A stretch of 6,227 bases of DNA from Planctomycetales bacterium. Lineage in GTDB: Bacteria; Planctomycetota; Phycisphaerae; SM23-33. A program made the translations under genes and the position numbers. Shown here piece by piece: positions 4,259 through 6,227 of the stretch. Each line of letters starts with the position of its first letter. Within the stretch, counting starts at the first letter, position 1. The notes beneath the pieces were generated by a model that worked only from the letters and a program-made list of their open reading frames with translations, did no database searches and was not told the origin of the DNA. Location of the stretch: positions 1 to 6,227 of the forward strand of contig DAOVFI010000149.1 in the NCBI GenBank assembly GCA_030673005.1, in the 5' to 3' direction.

Positions 4259-6133
4259 CTACGGCAGTAGCATCGCCATAATATAGGCGTCCTGAAAATC
4301 CTCGTCGAGGTTCAGTTCAATCACGGTCGCCGCCGCAGCCACATGCGGCAGTTTCGCCCTGACTTCTTCGTCCAGAATTGCCACGAACGCGCCTGCAAGC
4401 GAGCCGTTGCCGATGAAGGTGTACTTGTCGCGGTCGATGTCGGGCAGCAGTCCTATCGCCACGACGTTGTCCAGGTTGATGTGCCTGGCGAATCCGCCGG
4501 CGAGATAGAAACTGTCTATCTCGTCGAAGCCCGCGCCGAAGTGCTTCATGGCGATCTGAAGTGAGGCGAAGATGACGGCCTTGGCCTGAAGAAGCGTCGC
4601 TATGTCGCGCTCGGTTATCAGGATGGGGCGCAGGCCGTCGTCGGTTTGATCGGCGGGGGCGATCTCGTAGGCGAAGGTTTCACTCCCTCCGTTTGAGCCG
4701 GGAAATTTGCGGATTCGCGGGCATTTGGCCTTTGCTTCGTCCGTGAAGCGTCCTGCCGGTGAGATTACACCCGCCAGATACGCCTGTGCGAGGAAGTCGA
4801 TCAGTCCGCTGCCGCAGACGCCCGTCGGTTTATTGTCGCCGATTACGCTGTATTGCGGCTCGTTCTCGACGGCCTCCAGAACGAATGAGTCGATAGCGCC
4901 GACCGCCGCTCTCATTCCGGGCGCGATCCCGCCGCCTTCGAATGCGGGACCGGCCGGGGCCGCGCACGCGATCGACCGGTCGCGATTGCCTACGACAATC
5001 TCGGCGTTGGTGCCTATATCGATCATCACAGTCAGTTCACGCTGTTGCGTCACGCCGCAGACGTACATGTCGGCCGTGGCGTCCCCGCCGATATAACCGG
5101 CCGCCGAGGGGAACACATCCACTAGCGCATCGGGGTTCATCGCAAGCCCCAGCGCTTCGGCGCGGTAAGGGCCGGGGAAATTGGTTATCGGTGAGAAAGG
5201 CACGCCGCCGATGCCGGCAGGCGACATCCCGCAGAACAGGTGCGTCATTACCGTGTTTCCCGAAACGGTCATGTGTGAAACGTCCGCCGGTTCAAGCCCG
5301 CCTCGACGGACAAGAAGTCTCAGGAGGCGGTTGACCGTCGATTCGATTACAAGGCTTCGCAGTTCTTCAAGCCGCTGCGGGTCGGATGCGTAACTGATCC
5401 GGCTGGCGACGTCGTCGCAGCGGATGACCTGCTGATTGTACCCGCTGGCGGCGTCGGTAATCTTACCGGAGACAAGATCGACCAGCGTGACGACGACTGT
5501 CGTTGTGCCGATATCGACGGCTGCGCCGTAGAGGAGGCCGGTGGTGTCGCCCGGTTCGATTCGGATCATTCTCCACGCGCCGTCGTTGCCGGCGACGGTA
5601 ACGGTCAGTTCGTATCCGGCCGGGGCCGCCGACCGGGCGGCGCGGGCAAGGTGAACCGACGAGGAAATATGTCCGGCGTAACCTCGGTGCCGCAGTTCGT
5701 CGCCGACCCGTTCGAGGTCTCCTCGCTGGTCCTGAAGGGTGGGTTTTGTCAGACGGAGGAATTCCTTTCGGACGGGCGGACGGAGCGTTACCTTCGGGGC
5801 GTGGGCGAAGTCCATAACGACCTTTTCGCCCGCCTCCACGAGGCTGTGGCGCGGCACGCGAATCTCGAACTCGCCGCCAAGAAGCCTTGTCCGGCAGGAA
5901 AGGACCCGCCTGGGTTTGCCGGGCGCGACTGCAATTTCCACGCCGTCGAGGTCGGTGAACCGTCCGGTGAGGATATCGACAGCGCATCCGCCGCAGGTTC
6001 CCTGTCCGCCGCAGGCGACGTTCAGGATCACGCCGGCCTTCACCGCCAGGTCCGTCAGCAGACAAGGCGCCTCGACCTCACAATCTATTCGCCGATCCGG
6101 AAGCTCGATAATGCCATGTGCCTTTGTGTTCAT
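4259..6133 (-). CDS. [2Fe-2S]/ASKHA ATPase, RACo-like reductive activator of corrinoid proteins (DUF4445 family)
   Basis: A 624-residue cytoplasmic protein. The N-terminal domain is a plant-type ferredoxin fold with cluster ligands C41-x5-C47-x2-C50-x29-C80 (ACGGQGTCGGC ... VLSC). A linker (about 110-200) leads to an actin-like ASKHA ATPase domain with VDIGTTT (206-212), IDIGTN (371-376), GVCGSG (438-443) and YLAGGFA (543-549). This order is that of RACo, which uses ATP to drive reduction of inactive Co(II) corrinoid to Co(I) in corrinoid/FeS proteins or methyltransferases; RamA instead carries 4Fe-4S clusters at its C-terminus. The partner corrinoid protein is not in the window. Start: ATG 6133 gives MNTKAHGIIELPD, right at the ferredoxin domain. 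An in-frame TTG at 6169 would add 12 residues running through a GC hairpin and is less likely. No clear Shine-Dalgarno precedes the ATG. The gene converges on the regulator. The ATPase family is certain; the exact substrate is not. Confidence 0.9.
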   Translation of the reverse strand: MNTKAHGIIELPDRRIDCEVEAPCLLTDLAVKAGVILNVACGGQGTCGGCAVDILTGRFTDLDGVEIAVAPGKPRRVLSCRTRLLGGEFEIRVPRHSLVEAGEKVVMDFAHAPKVTLRPPVRKEFLRLTKPTLQDQRGDLERVGDELRHRGYAGHISSSVHLARAARSAAPAGYELTVTVAGNDGAWRMIRIEPGDTTGLLYGAAVDIGTTTVVVTLVDLVSGKITDAASGYNQQVIRCDDVASRISYASDPQRLEELRSLVIESTVNRLLRLLVRRGGLEPADVSHMTVSGNTVMTHLFCGMSPAGIGGVPFSPITNFPGPYRAEALGLAMNPDALVDVFPSAAGYIGGDATADMYVCGVTQQRELTVMIDIGTNAEIVVGNRDRSIACAAPAGPAFEGGGIAPGMRAAVGAIDSFVLEAVENEPQYSVIGDNKPTGVCGSGLIDFLAQAYLAGVISPAGRFTDEAKAKCPRIRKFPGSNGGSETFAYEIAPADQTDDGLRPILITERDIATLLQAKAVIFASLQIAMKHFGAGFDEIDSFYLAGGFARHINLDNVVAIGLLPDIDRDKYTFIGNGSLAGAFVAILDEEVRAKLPHVAAAATVIELNLDEDFQDAYIMAMLLP

Positions 6134-6152
6134 AGTCCACGAATTACACGGC

Positions 6153-6167
6153 GCGGCCCTTGGCCGC
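6153..6167 (-). other. Short GC hairpin in the leader of the ASKHA gene
   Basis: GCGGCC (6153-6158) and GGCCGC (6162-6167) form a perfect 6-bp stem with a 3-base loop, 19 bases upstream of the ATG at 6133. In the absence of a visible Shine-Dalgarno it may affect ribosome access, or it may be chance in GC-rich DNA. Confidence 0.3.
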
Positions 6168-6190
6168 AACCAAAGTAATCACTGTCCAAT

Positions 6191-6205
6191 AGTCAGTAAC
6201 TGACT
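6191..6205. promoter_or_regulatory. Perfect palindrome upstream of the ASKHA gene, possible operator
   Basis: AGTCAGT-A-ACTGACT is a perfect 7-bp inverted repeat about one spacer base, 58 bases upstream of the start codon at 6133. It is flanked by a direct repeat CTGTCC (6182-6187 and 6210-6215). The size and symmetry fit a site for a dimeric repressor or activator controlling the - strand gene. I find no convincing -35/-10 pair around it. Confidence 0.4.
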
Positions 6206-6227
6206 GGCTCTGTCCGACAATTAGGAG

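Noticed and set aside
5463..6065. Long frames on both strands inside the ASKHA gene (for example 5463-6065 on -, 5651-6178 on +)
   Set aside because: They are Arg/Pro/Ser-rich products of GC-rich DNA in alternative frames, with no recognisable motifs, lying over a well-supported gene.
6134..6169. TTG start at 6169 for the ASKHA protein
   Set aside because: It adds 12 residues not typical of the ferredoxin domain, passes through a GC hairpin and uses a rare start; ATG 6133 sits at the expected domain edge.

Overview
This window (about 6.2 kb, GC-rich) comes from an anaerobic bacterium carrying a membrane-bound group 4 [NiFe] hydrogenase. No taxonomic marker is present. The style of the excisionase-like HTH + receiver regulator, the dispersed palindromic intergenic repeats and the 2Fe-2S/ASKHA corrinoid-activase-type protein together suggest a Planctomycetota (Phycisphaerae-like) or similar anaerobic lineage. 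That placement is inference only.

Layout, + strand, 1-3482: the 3' end of a hydrogenase operon. It starts inside the last 48 codons of the catalytic large subunit (Ni-binding DPCxxCxxR motif plus a 34-residue C-terminal extension). Next come a 618-residue NuoL/HyfB/MbhH-type proton-conducting membrane subunit, an overlapping HycF/HyfH-type 2x[4Fe-4S] protein, and a HycI-type maturation endopeptidase whose N-terminus carries an alternating His-Asp tract. A hairpin with a T-run overlaps the protease stop codon and probably ends the operon. The pieces fit one machine: the ferredoxin-like subunit passes electrons to or from the NiFe site, the membrane subunit couples this to ion translocation, and the protease removes the large-subunit tail after nickel insertion. 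Only one antiporter-like subunit, one FeS subunit and the large-subunit end are visible; the small subunit and the HycD/NuoH-type subunit must lie upstream if the complex is complete.

Two intergenic palindromic elements (165-237 and 2735-2859) sit inside this operon, bracketing the membrane subunit and FeS subunit genes. They share a terminal inverted repeat and contain eight copies of the core CACGGYCAA in alternating orientations. The second holds two interlocked perfect 14-bp inverted repeats. They are the least explained structure in the window.

Middle, 3483-4258: a leader able to fold into nested hairpins precedes a 193-residue regulator (excisionase/MerR-like HTH plus degenerate receiver). 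A strong hairpin made of TCCGCAAT-type repeats lies between it and the convergent downstream gene.

- strand, 6133-4259: a 624-residue protein with an N-terminal [2Fe-2S] domain and a C-terminal ASKHA ATPase domain (RACo/DUF4445 family), predicted to reductively reactivate corrinoid proteins. Its upstream region carries a perfect 7-bp-arm palindrome and a GC hairpin. The combination suggests H2-linked, low-potential, corrinoid-dependent C1 metabolism, but no methyltransferase or Wood-Ljungdahl gene is in the window. I see no clearly new multi-gene system; the His-tract protease and the repeat family are the best leads.
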